Assembly: GCF_022869165.1 (NCBI RefSeq) | Contig: NZ_CP094929.1 | Coordinates: 124,001-188,000, forward strand | DNA from: Sphaerochaeta associata | Lineage (GTDB): Bacteria > Spirochaetota > Spirochaetia > Sphaerochaetales > Sphaerochaetaceae | DNA: 64,000 nt | Direction of reading: 5' to 3' | Part shown: piece after piece, positions 34,231 through 42,998 of the stretch | Layout of the letters: the number at the start of each line of letters is the position of its first letter | Numbering within the stretch: position 1 is the first letter of the stretch | Notes under the pieces: generated by a model | The model's input: the letters and a program-made list of their open reading frames with translations, nothing else | What the model was told of the DNA's origin: nothing | The model's database searches: none | Position numbers and translations under genes: made by a program

Positions 34231-34443
34231 CTGAACTCCGGCTTTTTACACTTGCGGGCGCTCCTGTTGCAGTTGATTATACTTTGGATGCTGGATTATT
34301 GATTATCTTGATGCTTGCAATCGGGCTGACAACCTATATGGTTTCGATATTCATAACGCCACCACTTCGAGTAATTGGGATAGCTGTACTGGCACACAGC
34401 ACCATGTCGGAGTAGATGCTGATACAATACTGCCATTTTAGTT

Positions 34444-34484
34444 TTATTCCCCAAAAATAAAAAATTATGGATTTTGGGGAATAA
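34444..34484. repeat. Palindrome upstream of the second AAA/DUF4143 gene
   Basis: Perfect 13-base arms TTATTCCCCAAAA and TTTTGGGGAATAA separated by 15 A+T-rich bases. A TATAAT sequence follows at 34490, so the palindrome sits where an operator would act. Confidence 0.75.
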
Positions 34485-34514
34485 GATGTGTATAATGCAT
34501 TAAGGATACTTGGT

Positions 34515-35711
34515 ATGAAGCTGATTGAACGAGACGAATATCTAAAAGAAATGCGTGAAGTTGAAGGTACTCCCGATATAAAAGTTCTGACTGGGGTCCG
34601 GAGATCTGGTAAATCCAAACTAATGGATCGATTTGCTGAAGATTTGAAGAATCGTCACGAAAATGCCAACGTGATTCATATCAATTTCAACCTAATTGAT
34701 TTTGAGGATCTGCAGGAATACCATAGACTTGAAGCGTATGTTGAAGACCACTATCAGGAGTCTTGCGATAATTTTGTATTGATTGATGAAATCCAAATGT
34801 GCAAAGGTTTTGAGAAAGCCATCAATAGTCTGCATGCAAGGGGAAAGTATGATATCTATGTGACTGGCTCAAATGCATTTCTGCAAAGCAGTGATTTGGC
34901 GACTCTATTCGTAGGAAGAACATATAGAATTGATGTTTTCCCATTTTCCTTCAGGGAGTACTCGACGTACTACGCTATTGATAATCCCTATAAAGGTTTG
35001 ACACAATACCTGACAGAAGGTGGAATGGCTGGTTCCTACCTTTATCGAGCTCCGGAACAGAAGTATAAGTACATTAATGATGAAGTGCTTAAGGCCCTGA
35101 TTGTACGTGATATAGTCAGAAAACAGAAAATCAGAAATGTTCAGCTTCTTGATAAGCTGATCGACTATTTAATGGACAATGTCGGCACTATCACCTCAGT
35201 TCGTTCAATCACTGATACATTGGAATCAAACAGGACAAAGGCAGATCACAAAACTATCGGCAAATATATCGATTATCTCTGTAATTCTTTTGCATTCTAC
35301 AAAATCAGACGCTATGACATCAGGGGGAAAAAGTATCTGAGGTCAGATGACAAGTATTATCTATCTGACCAAAGCTTCCGATATGCACGTCTTGGAATTA
35401 AGAATATGGACTACGGGCATATTTTGGAAAACATTGTTGCTATAGAGTTGCTTCGCAGAGGATTTGAGACCTATATAGGGGTTCTCTATAAGAAAGAAGT
35501 TGATTTTATGACAATCCGTAACGGGAAAACAAACTACATCCAGGTTGCCTATGATATCTCTGAACCATCGACTCTTGAACGTGAATTATCACCTCTCAGG
35601 CAAATCAAAGATAATTATCCGAAAATTCTGCTTGCGCGAACCTATCAGCCGGAGTATGAGATAGATGGTGTATGTGTAATTGATGTGGCGGATTGGTTGC
35701 TTGGTAAGTGA
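34515..35711 (+). CDS. AAA-family ATPase with DUF4143 domain, second copy
   Basis: A 398-residue AAA_14/DUF4143 protein. Walker A GVRRSGKSKLMD, Walker B FVLIDEIQMC and sensor YVTGSNAFLQ are present; the C-terminal domain ends in KKEVDFMTIRNGKTNYIQV, a PD-(D/E)XK-like core. It is only distantly similar to the first copy, so this is not a recent duplication. Palindromes sharing ATTCCCCA lie just before and just after it. A+T-rich. ATG 34515 is chosen because it aligns with the usual family start; its ribosome site is poor. Confidence 0.85.
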   Translation: MKLIERDEYLKEMREVEGTPDIKVLTGVRRSGKSKLMDRFAEDLKNRHENANVIHINFNLIDFEDLQEYHRLEAYVEDHYQESCDNFVLIDEIQMCKGFEKAINSLHARGKYDIYVTGSNAFLQSSDLATLFVGRTYRIDVFPFSFREYSTYYAIDNPYKGLTQYLTEGGMAGSYLYRAPEQKYKYINDEVLKALIVRDIVRKQKIRNVQLLDKLIDYLMDNVGTITSVRSITDTLESNRTKADHKTIGKYIDYLCNSFAFYKIRRYDIRGKKYLRSDDKYYLSDQSFRYARLGIKNMDYGHILENIVAIELLRRGFETYIGVLYKKEVDFMTIRNGKTNYIQVAYDISEPSTLERELSPLRQIKDNYPKILLARTYQPEYEIDGVCVIDVADWLLGK

Positions 35712-35717
35712 AAACGA

Positions 35718-35754
35718 ATTCCCCAATTTTCCTTGAAGTGTGAAAATGGGGAAT
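35718..35754. repeat. Palindrome downstream of the second AAA/DUF4143 gene
   Basis: Arms ATTCCCCAATTTTC and GAAAATGGGGAAT pair with one bulge, loop of ten bases. It shares the ATTCCCCA core with the upstream palindrome. No T-run follows, so it is not a standard terminator. Confidence 0.7.
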
Positions 35755-36427
35755 AGCAAAACAGTGGTTTTCATTCAGTTGCATAACAAAACTATTGCTG
35801 GGACTGTGGTTCTTTTAGGTGGTGAATAAGTCGATGGGCATATCAATATTGATTTGGTGTTATCGAGAAGTTTGAAACCAAGTCAGTAAAGGCTGCATCT
35901 TCCCGATCAAATCTATAATAGTCTTTTCTACATCATGCAGAGGAATTTTATTCCTTACGTAGTGTTGGGATGTCTGCCACGGGTAACGTAACAAGGGACT
36001 GCCAAGACCTTGAAACTGCATTATGAAACGGCAAAAATGATACATAATTGCCGAAACATAAGAATGGAAGGTGTGCTTATGTTTGTCTAAAGTACTTATT
36101 CAGAACTCGCCTATGCTCCTTATCCTCGGTGAATAGAAGAATGAAGAAACCGTATCGTACCGAATGCCCGTTTTTCTCTGTATCGCTTAGTCTCTCATAC
36201 TCTTCTTCATGATTCGGCCACCAAGCCTCGGATGGAAGAACAACCAGCGCGGATAGTTTTATGACCTTTCCCAAGCGCTCACGAGCCCGGTGGCGGCACT
36301 TTCCTCTGTAGGAGCTGTCATACTCAGTATGTTGATGCAATTGTATATTGTCGTCAGGAATATCGCTTTGACTAATGTTCATAAAATCAGGCCTCTGATT
36401 TATTGCAACCCATTGAGGAGGTGACGT
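35755..36427. other. No supported gene; A+T-rich spacer
   Basis: Two minus-strand open frames (35860-36045 and 36077-36442) are present. The second has a protein-like composition near its end, but neither has a convincing ribosome site or a family I recognise, and the second runs over the ribosome site of the PhzF gene. Probably decayed material. Confidence 0.5.
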
Positions 36428-37279
36428 ACGCAATACTACCATGTTGATGTATTTTCAAAAGGTCCGCTTACAGGAAATGGATTGACCGTCTTGATTTGCA
36501 ATCGATTTCCCACAACTGGGACAATGCTCAAGATTACCCAGGAAATGAAGCAGTATGAGACGATTTTCCTGAGAAAGACGGGGGACTGTGAATACAGGGC
36601 AAGAATTTTCACCAAGGATGAGGAACTGGACTTTGCCGGCCATCCAATCCTTGGCGCTGCTGCTGTAGTGCAGATGATGAGTGGGCGTGCCCGTCGGACT
36701 GAAATCCGGTTCCATCTGAATTGCAAGGATGTCATCGTTTGCAGTACTACCATCAATGACCGACGCGAGTATGTGTGCAGTATGAATCAGGGAAGCGCGC
36801 AGTCAATCGGACGTATCGCTCCATCCGACTACCCGAAGTTGATCGCTCCGCTTGGATTACATATGGGTGATCTTGCTTCATCATATCCATTGCAGGTTGT
36901 GACCACCGGGTTGCCATACCTGATCGTTCCCATCCGTAGCGGACTTGAACGGGCAGGAATAGTTTCAAATGATTACGAATCGCTGCTCCTCTCCTATGGT
37001 GCAAAGTTTGCCTATGTGTTTGATATTGCTGCAATGGAAGGGAGAACCTGGGATTTCAGCGGATTGGAAGACGTTGCTACCGGCAGTGCCGCCGGACCTG
37101 TGGGAGCCTATCTGTGCGAACACAGCGTCTGCCCTGAAGGCCAAGAGATGATCATCCATCAGGGGCGGTTCCTGGGAAGACCCAGTGAACTCCGTGTGCT
37201 GAAAGAGAAAGAGACAGGAAACATCTTTGTCAGCGGGAATGTATCCATCGTTGCCAAGGGAACATTCTATGACCGGTGA
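36428..37279 (+). CDS. PhzF-family isomerase/epimerase with apparent ACG start
   Basis: A PhzF-like protein of about 283 residues. Reading upstream from the open frame gives YYHVDVFSKGPLTGNGLTV, the normal PhzF N terminus, then ACG, then a stop two codons earlier. An AGGAGG site ends six bases before this ACG, exactly where ATG is expected. The active-site Glu lies in KQYETIFL, and GLEDVATGSAAGPVGAYL is the conserved second-lobe motif. Full length otherwise. Expression from ACG would be weak, so this is a barely translated gene or a fresh pseudogene; TTG 36482 would give a truncated protein lacking the first strand. Confidence 0.75.
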   Translation, partial: TQYYHVDVFSKGPLTGNGLTVLICNRFPTTGTMLKITQEMKQYETIFLRKTGDCEYRARIFTKDEELDFAGHPILGAAAVVQMMSGRARRTEIRFHLNCKDVIVCSTTINDRREYVCSMNQGSAQSIGRIAPSDYPKLIAPLGLHMGDLASSYPLQVVTTGLPYLIVPIRSGLERAGIVSNDYESLLLSYGAKFAYVFDIAAMEGRTWDFSGLEDVATGSAAGPVGAYLCEHSVCPEGQEMIIHQGRFLGRPSELRVLKEKETGNIFVSGNVSIVAKGTFYDR

Positions 37280-37666
37280 AATTGGGAAAAAGTGTCAACT
37301 GGAGTGCATGGGTAGCCGCAATCACAGTGCCTGATAGGATGTCTTGTGTGTAATACAGGACAGAAAAATGTATAAGGACGCAAAAATCATTCCTGAATGT
37401 ATAAATCCAATGCTCTTCATCACCTGCATGCCTTTGCTATCTTTCTCATCTCCAGGATGCACCATCTCAAGAACGGAGTTCTGTTGACCTTTTTATATGG
37501 AGTGATGGTGTCGAGATACCGTATGCCAAGCGGACTGTTTACAGCCGGTACGACGGCATGGTTTTATCCGTAGGTCGTGACAGTGTACAGGACAGTGTTT
37601 TGCTGATTGCCCGCAATGGCAACTACATGGTTGTTTGCACCAATTCTGTTCCGGTGGTAAAAATGC
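37280..37666. other. Intergenic stretch with an unassigned open frame
   Basis: From 37405 a plus-strand frame stays open for about 100 codons and runs into the antitoxin frame. It reads plausibly as protein (for example VDLFIWSDGVEIPYAKR and DSVLLIARNGNYMVVC) but has no start with a ribosome site. It may be the tail of a lost gene. I recognise no family. Confidence 0.35.
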
Positions 37667-37702
37667 TTGATGCAATCCAGTATGTACGCTATTATGTACA
37701 TA
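37667..37702 (+). promoter_or_regulatory. Toxin-antitoxin promoter and operator
   Basis: TTGATG, 17-base spacer, TATTAT. TATGTAC at 37681 and the palindrome TATGTACATA at 37693 flank or overlap the -10; these are probable Phd-type operator sites. Confidence 0.6.
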
Positions 37703-37713
37703 TGGAGATGTAT

Positions 37714-37962
37714 ATGTATACAATCAACGCAACTACATTCAGAAAGGACCTTTTCAATCTCATAGATAAAACTATCAAGTTCAACGAAGTCCTGATTATA
37801 AGTACGAAAGAGGGAAATGCAATACTTTTGAGCGAGGAAGAATATAACGGCCTCTTGGCAACTGCTGAGATTCTGTCGAATCGCGAGCTCTATACCAAGA
37901 TCAGGGAAGGTCTTGATGAAGATCTTGAAGCCTGTGTTGCTGAAAATGAGGTAACCTGGTGA
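37714..37962 (+). CDS. Phd/YefM-family antitoxin
   Basis: An 82-residue antitoxin. The start MYTINATTFRKDLFNLIDK is the typical Phd/YefM DNA-binding N terminus, and ILLSEEEYNGLLATAEIL marks the end of the folded domain; the rest would wrap the toxin. GGAG lies six bases before ATG 37714. The stop overlaps the toxin start (GTGA), the usual coupling for this family. Confidence 0.87.
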   Translation: MYTINATTFRKDLFNLIDKTIKFNEVLIISTKEGNAILLSEEEYNGLLATAEILSNRELYTKIREGLDEDLEACVAENEVTW

Positions 37963-38225
37963 GGTATGCCATTGTCTATACAAAGGCAGCAAAGAAGGAT
38001 ATCCCAAAACTAAAAGCAGCAGGCCTTGATCAGAAGGCTCGTAATCTGGTTGCTCTGTTGATGGAGAATCCATTCCAGACGCCCCCCACCTATGAGAAAC
38101 TTGTTGGAAACCTGAGTGAAGCATATGCAAGGAGAATAAGTATTCAGCATAGATTGGTGTATCAGGTCTATGAGGACGTCAAGACCGTGAAAATTGTCAG
38201 TATGTGGTCACACTATGAGTTCTGA
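37959..38225 (+). CDS. YoeB/Txe-family mRNA interferase toxin
   Basis: An 88-residue RelE-superfamily toxin that cuts mRNA on the ribosome. YTKAAKKDIPKLKAAG at the N terminus and RRISIQHRLVYQV with SMWSHYEF at the C terminus match YoeB/Txe; the terminal His-Tyr-Glu/Phe cluster is catalytic in the family. GTG start overlapping the antitoxin stop. Confidence 0.88.
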   Translation: MRYAIVYTKAAKKDIPKLKAAGLDQKARNLVALLMENPFQTPPTYEKLVGNLSEAYARRISIQHRLVYQVYEDVKTVKIVSMWSHYEF

Positions 38226-38296
38226 TTTGTTTCCAAAACTGAATTGTTTGTACTAGTCATGTAAGGTGTTATGGAGTCTTTTCATTTGGAAACCAA

Positions 38297-39091
38297 TCAG
38301 TGCAATATCCAACGGATGATACTCGTCTGCCAGGAGTGCGGGAGAAGATTGAGGAGCCTGAGCAATGGATTGCGGTTGATGTTGTACACATATCGTGGTC
38401 GCTTGGCCTTCAGAATACGCAGGGCAAGCTCTCCGATCTTCTGTGGCGGTATGCTCTTGGCCTCCACCTTATCAACGATGGCTCGAAACCGAACGGCATT
38501 GCAGGTATACAGCTGGGTTGTCGCACAGAAAGTCTCCAAGCATTTGGTGGAAACTCCCAGAAGTCTGGTTTGTACGGCACCAGGACGGATGACTGATACG
38601 CTATATCCCAGAAGTTGGACTTCCATCCGAAGCGAATACGCATAGCTCTCAAGAGCAGTTTTTGTGGCTGCGTAGTGGCCGGTGAACGGAAGCGGGTCAA
38701 GCGGCGCCAACTCACTGGTCGTGATGATGATCCTTCCCTGCTTTTCCAACAGAGGGAGAAAGAGACGGTTGACTCGGTACACCCCGAAGAGATTGATATC
38801 GAATACACGAACAAACTCTTGTTCGGCGATCTCAACCAACGAGTTCAGGTCATACACCCCTGCAACGTGAAGAATGGCTTTGAGGGAACCCGCTTCCTCC
38901 TTGATGGTTTGGAAAGCAGCCTCCAATTGGGTGCCGTCTGTTACGTCGGCTGCAAGAAAACGGAAGGAAAACGGACCTTCTGGTTGCCGAACGTCCAGAC
39001 CATACACTGTGTACCCACCCGCTGCCAGCACCTGACAGGTTGCAAATCCAATGCCTCCGCTTGCTCCGGTAACAAGAACGTTCATACTCAT
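38297..39091 (-). CDS. Short-chain dehydrogenase/reductase
   Basis: A 264-residue SDR. TGASGGIG (about 8-15) binds NAD(P); HVAGV is the NNAG-equivalent; the Ser is in ITTSELAPL and the catalytic pair in GHYAATK. No basic residue right after the first strand marks NADP preference clearly. Substrate unknown. Start chosen at the MSMNVLVTG methionine; the next Met two codons later is equally possible. Confidence 0.87.
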   Translation of the reverse strand: MSMNVLVTGASGGIGFATCQVLAAGGYTVYGLDVRQPEGPFSFRFLAADVTDGTQLEAAFQTIKEEAGSLKAILHVAGVYDLNSLVEIAEQEFVRVFDINLFGVYRVNRLFLPLLEKQGRIIITTSELAPLDPLPFTGHYAATKTALESYAYSLRMEVQLLGYSVSVIRPGAVQTRLLGVSTKCLETFCATTQLYTCNAVRFRAIVDKVEAKSIPPQKIGELALRILKAKRPRYVYNINRNPLLRLLNLLPHSWQTSIIRWILH

Positions 39092-39214
39092 ATGCCAATC
39101 AATATACTTGAACGTGAAGTACAAATCCACCTTGGTTCGTACTTGTACAATCCATCAATCCAATCCATGGACAGAGTAATGCATACCGGTCATAGTGAGG
39201 GAAAGGTGGGGGAC

Positions 39215-39751
39215 ATGGGGAAGGGCGCAATAACACTTGTTCCGGTTGTAAGAGAGTCCACACATGAGCACGGTGTGTTGAGAAATCTGCTGAAGATGTC
39301 CTGCTATGAATGGTCCCGGTATAATCAGCTTGAAGTGGATGCAGCCGGAACGTATGCACTTGAAGGACATGCGTCAGCGTATTGGACCAAAGAGGGGTAT
39401 TACGCCTTTCTTATTTCGGTGGACGAGCAGTGGGCGGGCTTTGTCTTCTTTGACACCCACGATTTCATCGTGCATATAGACTATGATTATTCCATGGCTG
39501 AATTTTTTGTCATGCATGCATATCGACATCGCGGCATTGGAAGGTATGTCGCCACCCGCCTGTTTGAAAGGTTCGGGGGTGTATGGGAGATCGGATGCCA
39601 TCCGAACGATCTGAGCTCCGTTCGTTTCTGGGAGAAGGTGGTTGGTGACTATACACTTGGGAACTGTGAGCTGATGTTCTCATGCCCCGAATTGAAGTAC
39701 CATGACGGGACATTAGGAAACGTCATCTCCTTTCATACTGATACGCGTTAA
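39215..39751 (+). CDS. GNAT-family N-acetyltransferase
   Basis: A 178-residue protein with the GNAT core at about 80-160: FFVMHAYRHRGIGRYVATRLFERF is the acetyl-CoA loop and helix, and VRFWEKVVGDY the terminal segment. ATG 39215 has GGTGGGGG close upstream; earlier Met codons at 39167 and 39179 lack a site. Divergent from the SDR gene, 18 bases before the hydrolase gene. Substrate unknown. Confidence 0.78.
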   Translation: MGKGAITLVPVVRESTHEHGVLRNLLKMSCYEWSRYNQLEVDAAGTYALEGHASAYWTKEGYYAFLISVDEQWAGFVFFDTHDFIVHIDYDYSMAEFFVMHAYRHRGIGRYVATRLFERFGGVWEIGCHPNDLSSVRFWEKVVGDYTLGNCELMFSCPELKYHDGTLGNVISFHTDTR

Positions 39752-39769
39752 TTATCGTGGGAGTCGAGT

Positions 39770-40504
39770 ATGCAAAAAAAGTTGAGAACGGTTCACAAGA
39801 TTCTCTTGGGTATATTGGTGGTTGCAATCCTTTTGGTTGGAGCCTTTTTGCTCTATGTTTCCGACTATTATCATGCAGCAGTGGATTCCCAGGAGCGGGC
39901 CATGTTCTCAGATATCCGTGTGCTTGATGCAAACGATGCCCTCATCGCTGATCCAGGCAATGCAATAACCGCCCTGATTCTCTATCCGGGTGGAAAGGTC
40001 GACCATCGTGCCTATGAGATGTTGGCTCTTCGGATCGCTGATGAAGGCATCCTGTGCATTGTACCAAAAATGCCCTTCAACCTGGCGGTATTCGGCATCG
40101 ATCGGGCCGAACGCTTCATCACAGCTCATCCTGAGATCGAGCACTGGTATGTGGGAGGGCATTCACTGGGAGGCAGCATGGCTGCCGGCTTTGCTGCAAA
40201 GCAGAAGCCCATGGTGGAAGGCTTGGTCCTGCTTGCCTCTTATTCCGTTGATGATCTTTCAACTCACATGCTGCGTATATTGAGCATCACGGCAGGCAAC
40301 GACACCGTCCTGAGCAGGGAGTCCTATGAGAAGTACAAGACGAATCTGCCAGAAGGAGTCACAGAGCTTGTGATTGAAGGTGGGAATCATGCAGGATTTG
40401 CTTCGTACGGGACTCAGAAAGGTGACGGAATCGCCACGCTTTCTGCAGCTGAGCAGCAAGCAGCTGCTGCTGAGGCGATAGCTGAATTTTGTCTGACCCA
40501 ATGA
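39770..40504 (+). CDS. Alpha/beta hydrolase, membrane-anchored
   Basis: A 244-residue protein with an N-terminal hydrophobic helix (about 10-30) and an alpha/beta-hydrolase domain. The nucleophile elbow is GGHSLGGSMAAGFA (Ser about 130), an Asp candidate lies in SITAGNDTVL, and the His in EGGNHAGFASYG. Resembles the dienelactone-hydrolase-like Abhydrolase_5 group. Likely acts outside the membrane. Substrate unknown. Confidence 0.83.
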   Translation: MQKKLRTVHKILLGILVVAILLVGAFLLYVSDYYHAAVDSQERAMFSDIRVLDANDALIADPGNAITALILYPGGKVDHRAYEMLALRIADEGILCIVPKMPFNLAVFGIDRAERFITAHPEIEHWYVGGHSLGGSMAAGFAAKQKPMVEGLVLLASYSVDDLSTHMLRILSITAGNDTVLSRESYEKYKTNLPEGVTELVIEGGNHAGFASYGTQKGDGIATLSAAEQQAAAAEAIAEFCLTQ

Positions 40505-40548
40505 TACAGCTATCGTATGTAAGGTGTACCGCGTTCAAAAAAAACTGC

Positions 40549-40917
40549 TTAGGAATTGCTGTATGGATGCTCCTTCTCGGCTGCAGACAGATGATTTTCA
40601 TCAGGAGGAATCTGAGGTTGCCCATATTCTCGGAGCATGGCCTCTCTTGTAATCACCCACTGTTTGCCGTATTTACAGCAATCACGTCCTGGAATCAACT
40701 TCCCATATGAGATGGCTTTTCTCAGCGTACTTTCACTGAGCCCCCATTGGGATGTTGCAGTTCCGAATGAGAGTAGATTGTTGCATGGAGAATTTTCAGT
40801 TTGACCGTTGTACCATAGTTCGTTGGAATCCAAATCAAGCTCAGTATTCCATACAATCCCGTAACCCCCTGTGTCCACATGGGCAGAAAAGAATACCTCA
40901 GGCTTGGTTTCGAACAC
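40549..40917 (-). CDS. DUF2442-like protein with C-terminal HTH, probably degraded
   Basis: A 122-residue frame. Residues about 8-38 (FFSAHVDTGGYGIVWNTELD) look like the end of a DUF2442 domain, and WGLSESTLRKAISYGKLIPG to WVITREAMLREYG is an excisionase-type HTH. The start is a GTG without a ribosome site, and homologous-looking coding continues upstream through a TGA at 40942-40944, so the N terminus seems lost to a nonsense change. Possibly once an antitoxin-like regulator. Confidence 0.5.
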   Translation of the reverse strand: MFETKPEVFFSAHVDTGGYGIVWNTELDLDSNELWYNGQTENSPCNNLLSFGTATSQWGLSESTLRKAISYGKLIPGRDCCKYGKQWVITREAMLREYGQPQIPPDENHLSAAEKEHPYSNS

Positions 40918-41055
40918 ACAGAAGGCTCTTGCTATCTCTCTTCAAACCGGCATACTGTCAATGCACATTGCAAAATGTATGGTTTGAACGGTGTCTTACT
41001 GTACATAGTGACTATGTATTGTGTTGAAGTTTGATACACACCCAGGAGCACGTGA

Positions 41056-42162
41056 GTGAATATGAAGAAATCCAGGAGTCGGAGAAAAACCATCATACTC
41101 GGTCTTGTAATAGGGCTTCTTGTTGTAGTGGTAGCTCTCATTGCATTGTCATTCTACGGCAAGACAATGATGAAAAAGATACCGGCTCTGAGTTTCGCTG
41201 AGGCCCTGGACTATACGCTCAAGGATAATCCAGAAGCAATTATTACCGTAGGGTTTGTGAAAGACGGGCAAGCCTCATATACCGTCTACGGCAACAACAG
41301 TGCCCTTCTGGCCCCTGTGCCTCACACCTATGAGATCGGCTCGCTGACTAAAACCATTACATCCGCCATGGTGGCCAAAGCGGTCCAGGAAGGCAAAGTA
41401 AGGTTGGATGACACTATCGATGCGTATATTGCCTTGCCGTCGGGCAACACCTATCCAACCATTGGTGAGTTGGTAACCCACACTTCCTCCTACAAGCCCC
41501 ATTACTTCGAATGGCCTATGGTAGGTAACTTCTTTAGCAGAGATAACGACTTCTACGGTATAACAACCGCCATGCTGGCAAGGCGATTGTCTTCTCTCTC
41601 TGTTTCCAGCAAGCGAGGAACGTATGAATACTCAAACTTCGGGTATGCTGTGTTGGGTCTTGTACTTCAAGAGATCTATGATACGGAGTATGCAACACTG
41701 GTTGATGCATTCGTGCGTGATGATTTCTCTCTGCGACATACCTACATCTCCACTATGAGCGGAGACTTGGATAACGCTTGGGATTGGAAGAGAGGCGATG
41801 CATACCTGAGTGCAGGCGGCTTGGTGTCGAATATCGAGGACATGCTGGCCTATGCCCAGCTACAGCTCGCTGGACAAGGCTTCATTGGGGCAAGCCAGGA
41901 AAGCCTGAAGCAAATTGATGCTGCAACACAACAGTTTGAGCTGTTGGACATTCATCCGGACGCTATAGCCATGGCTTGGATGTGGGATGAACAGAACGGT
42001 ATGTTCTGGCACAACGGTGCCACCTCGCACTACAACAGCTACCTGGCTTTCGATCCTGTACGTCAGATGGCGGTTGTGATTCTTTCAAACTTATCCCCGA
42101 ATTCCCGCATTCCTGCAACGGTGCTTGGCATTAAGCTGATGAAAGAACTGCAATTGTTTTGA
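41056..42162 (+). CDS. Serine hydrolase, class C beta-lactamase-like
   Basis: A 368-residue protein with an N-terminal membrane helix or signal anchor (about 10-32) followed by a beta-lactamase-fold domain. The SxxK motif is in YEIGSLTKTITSAM (Ser about 98), the YxN motif in YEYSNFGYAVLG, and a late HNGATSHYN replaces KTG. Such proteins include esterases and D-amino-acid peptidases; true beta-lactamase activity is unlikely. GTG 41056 has AGGAG seven bases upstream; ATG 41062 is the alternative. Confidence 0.85.
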   Translation: MNMKKSRSRRKTIILGLVIGLLVVVVALIALSFYGKTMMKKIPALSFAEALDYTLKDNPEAIITVGFVKDGQASYTVYGNNSALLAPVPHTYEIGSLTKTITSAMVAKAVQEGKVRLDDTIDAYIALPSGNTYPTIGELVTHTSSYKPHYFEWPMVGNFFSRDNDFYGITTAMLARRLSSLSVSSKRGTYEYSNFGYAVLGLVLQEIYDTEYATLVDAFVRDDFSLRHTYISTMSGDLDNAWDWKRGDAYLSAGGLVSNIEDMLAYAQLQLAGQGFIGASQESLKQIDAATQQFELLDIHPDAIAMAWMWDEQNGMFWHNGATSHYNSYLAFDPVRQMAVVILSNLSPNSRIPATVLGIKLMKELQLF

Positions 42163-42220
42163 TATTCTTAGACAATTGAACTTCTATGTCTATGCAAAAT
42201 ACTCGAAGTAAGATAGATTA

Positions 42221-42243
42221 GACTCAGAGTCCAATATATTGGA
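42221..42243 (+). promoter_or_regulatory. Two adjacent palindromes before the TetR-type gene
   Basis: GACTCAGAGTC (42221-42231) and TCCAATATATTGGA (42230-42243), both perfect, share two bases and end 10 bases before the ATG. Likely operators for autoregulation. Confidence 0.6.
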
Positions 42244-42253
42244 AGGTGAGTCT

Positions 42254-42898
42254 ATGACGAAGTCCATTCGGAAACAAAAAGACATTGAAAACAGGCGAAA
42301 TGAGATATTGGATGCTGTAGAACGCATCTATGAAAAGAGCTTCTTTGACAGTGTAACGATGGATGACATCGCCAAGGAAGCGGAGTTTACCAAGCAGACA
42401 CTCTATGCCTACTTCAAGGGTAAAGATGAGATAATGGCTTCAATCTATGTCCGTGCCGCCAATCGGATCAATTCCATGATCAAGAGCAAGCTCGATGAGA
42501 AAGAGGGTATGACCGGCTATGAGAAACTCGATCTGATGCGCATTGTTTTCACCGAGATAGCCATAAGCAAGCCATTCTATACCAAGATGATGTCGATTTA
42601 TCAGCTGAAAGATTTGCGCGAGTTCAAGGATCTGGGAATCTATGACGAAATACTTGCCAAGAATGCAAACCTGACCAACTATATGACCGATTGCATCCTC
42701 CGCGGCAAGCAGGACGGTAGTATCGCTCTTACGGTCGATGCCCAAAGCGGGGTCCTGTTTCTCAAGGCTTTGATTTTGGGGACGGTCTCGATGGTGGTCT
42801 ACAACGAGCAGTATATACGCCAGGAACTGGGCCTTTCGCCGTTTGAATCGCTGAAAACCATATTTGAGTTCAGTATGCGAGCTTTTACAGCGAAGTAA
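42254..42898 (+). CDS. TetR-family transcriptional regulator
   Basis: A 214-residue regulator. The HTH is TMDDIAKEAEFTKQTLYAYF-like at about 29-48; the helical C-terminal two thirds would bind a ligand. It precedes an FtsX-type permease and ATPase gene pair by 100 bases, so it probably controls that exporter. ATG 42254 has AAGGTGAG upstream. Confidence 0.88.
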   Translation: MTKSIRKQKDIENRRNEILDAVERIYEKSFFDSVTMDDIAKEAEFTKQTLYAYFKGKDEIMASIYVRAANRINSMIKSKLDEKEGMTGYEKLDLMRIVFTEIAISKPFYTKMMSIYQLKDLREFKDLGIYDEILAKNANLTNYMTDCILRGKQDGSIALTVDAQSGVLFLKALILGTVSMVVYNEQYIRQELGLSPFESLKTIFEFSMRAFTAK

Positions 42899-42998
42899 CA
42901 GAATACTCAATACACCCTATCCGTTTGTATGCAACCAGGCTGTAAAGCTGGTAAAGATTCGTGTGCTCCACGTATGCCGTAAGGAAAGAGAAAACAGT

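Noticed and set aside
34227-34415. Short hydrophobic open frame of 62 codons
   Set aside because: Looks slightly like the start of a site-2 protease, but it has no ribosome site, no catalytic motif and its start lies in a palindrome; composition alone is not enough.
30680-35711. The two DUF4143 genes as an insertion sequence or prophage
   Set aside because: No transposase, integrase, phage structural gene or target-site duplication of IS type is seen; only palindromes and direct repeats support mobility.
36077-36442. Minus-strand frame of 121 codons
   Set aside because: Some protein-like composition, but it covers the PhzF ribosome site and N-terminal codons on the other strand and has no recognisable domain.
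41056-42162. Antibiotic-resistance beta-lactamase
   Set aside because: SxxK and YxN are present, but the family of membrane-anchored serine hydrolases has many non-lactamase members and the KTG box is replaced.
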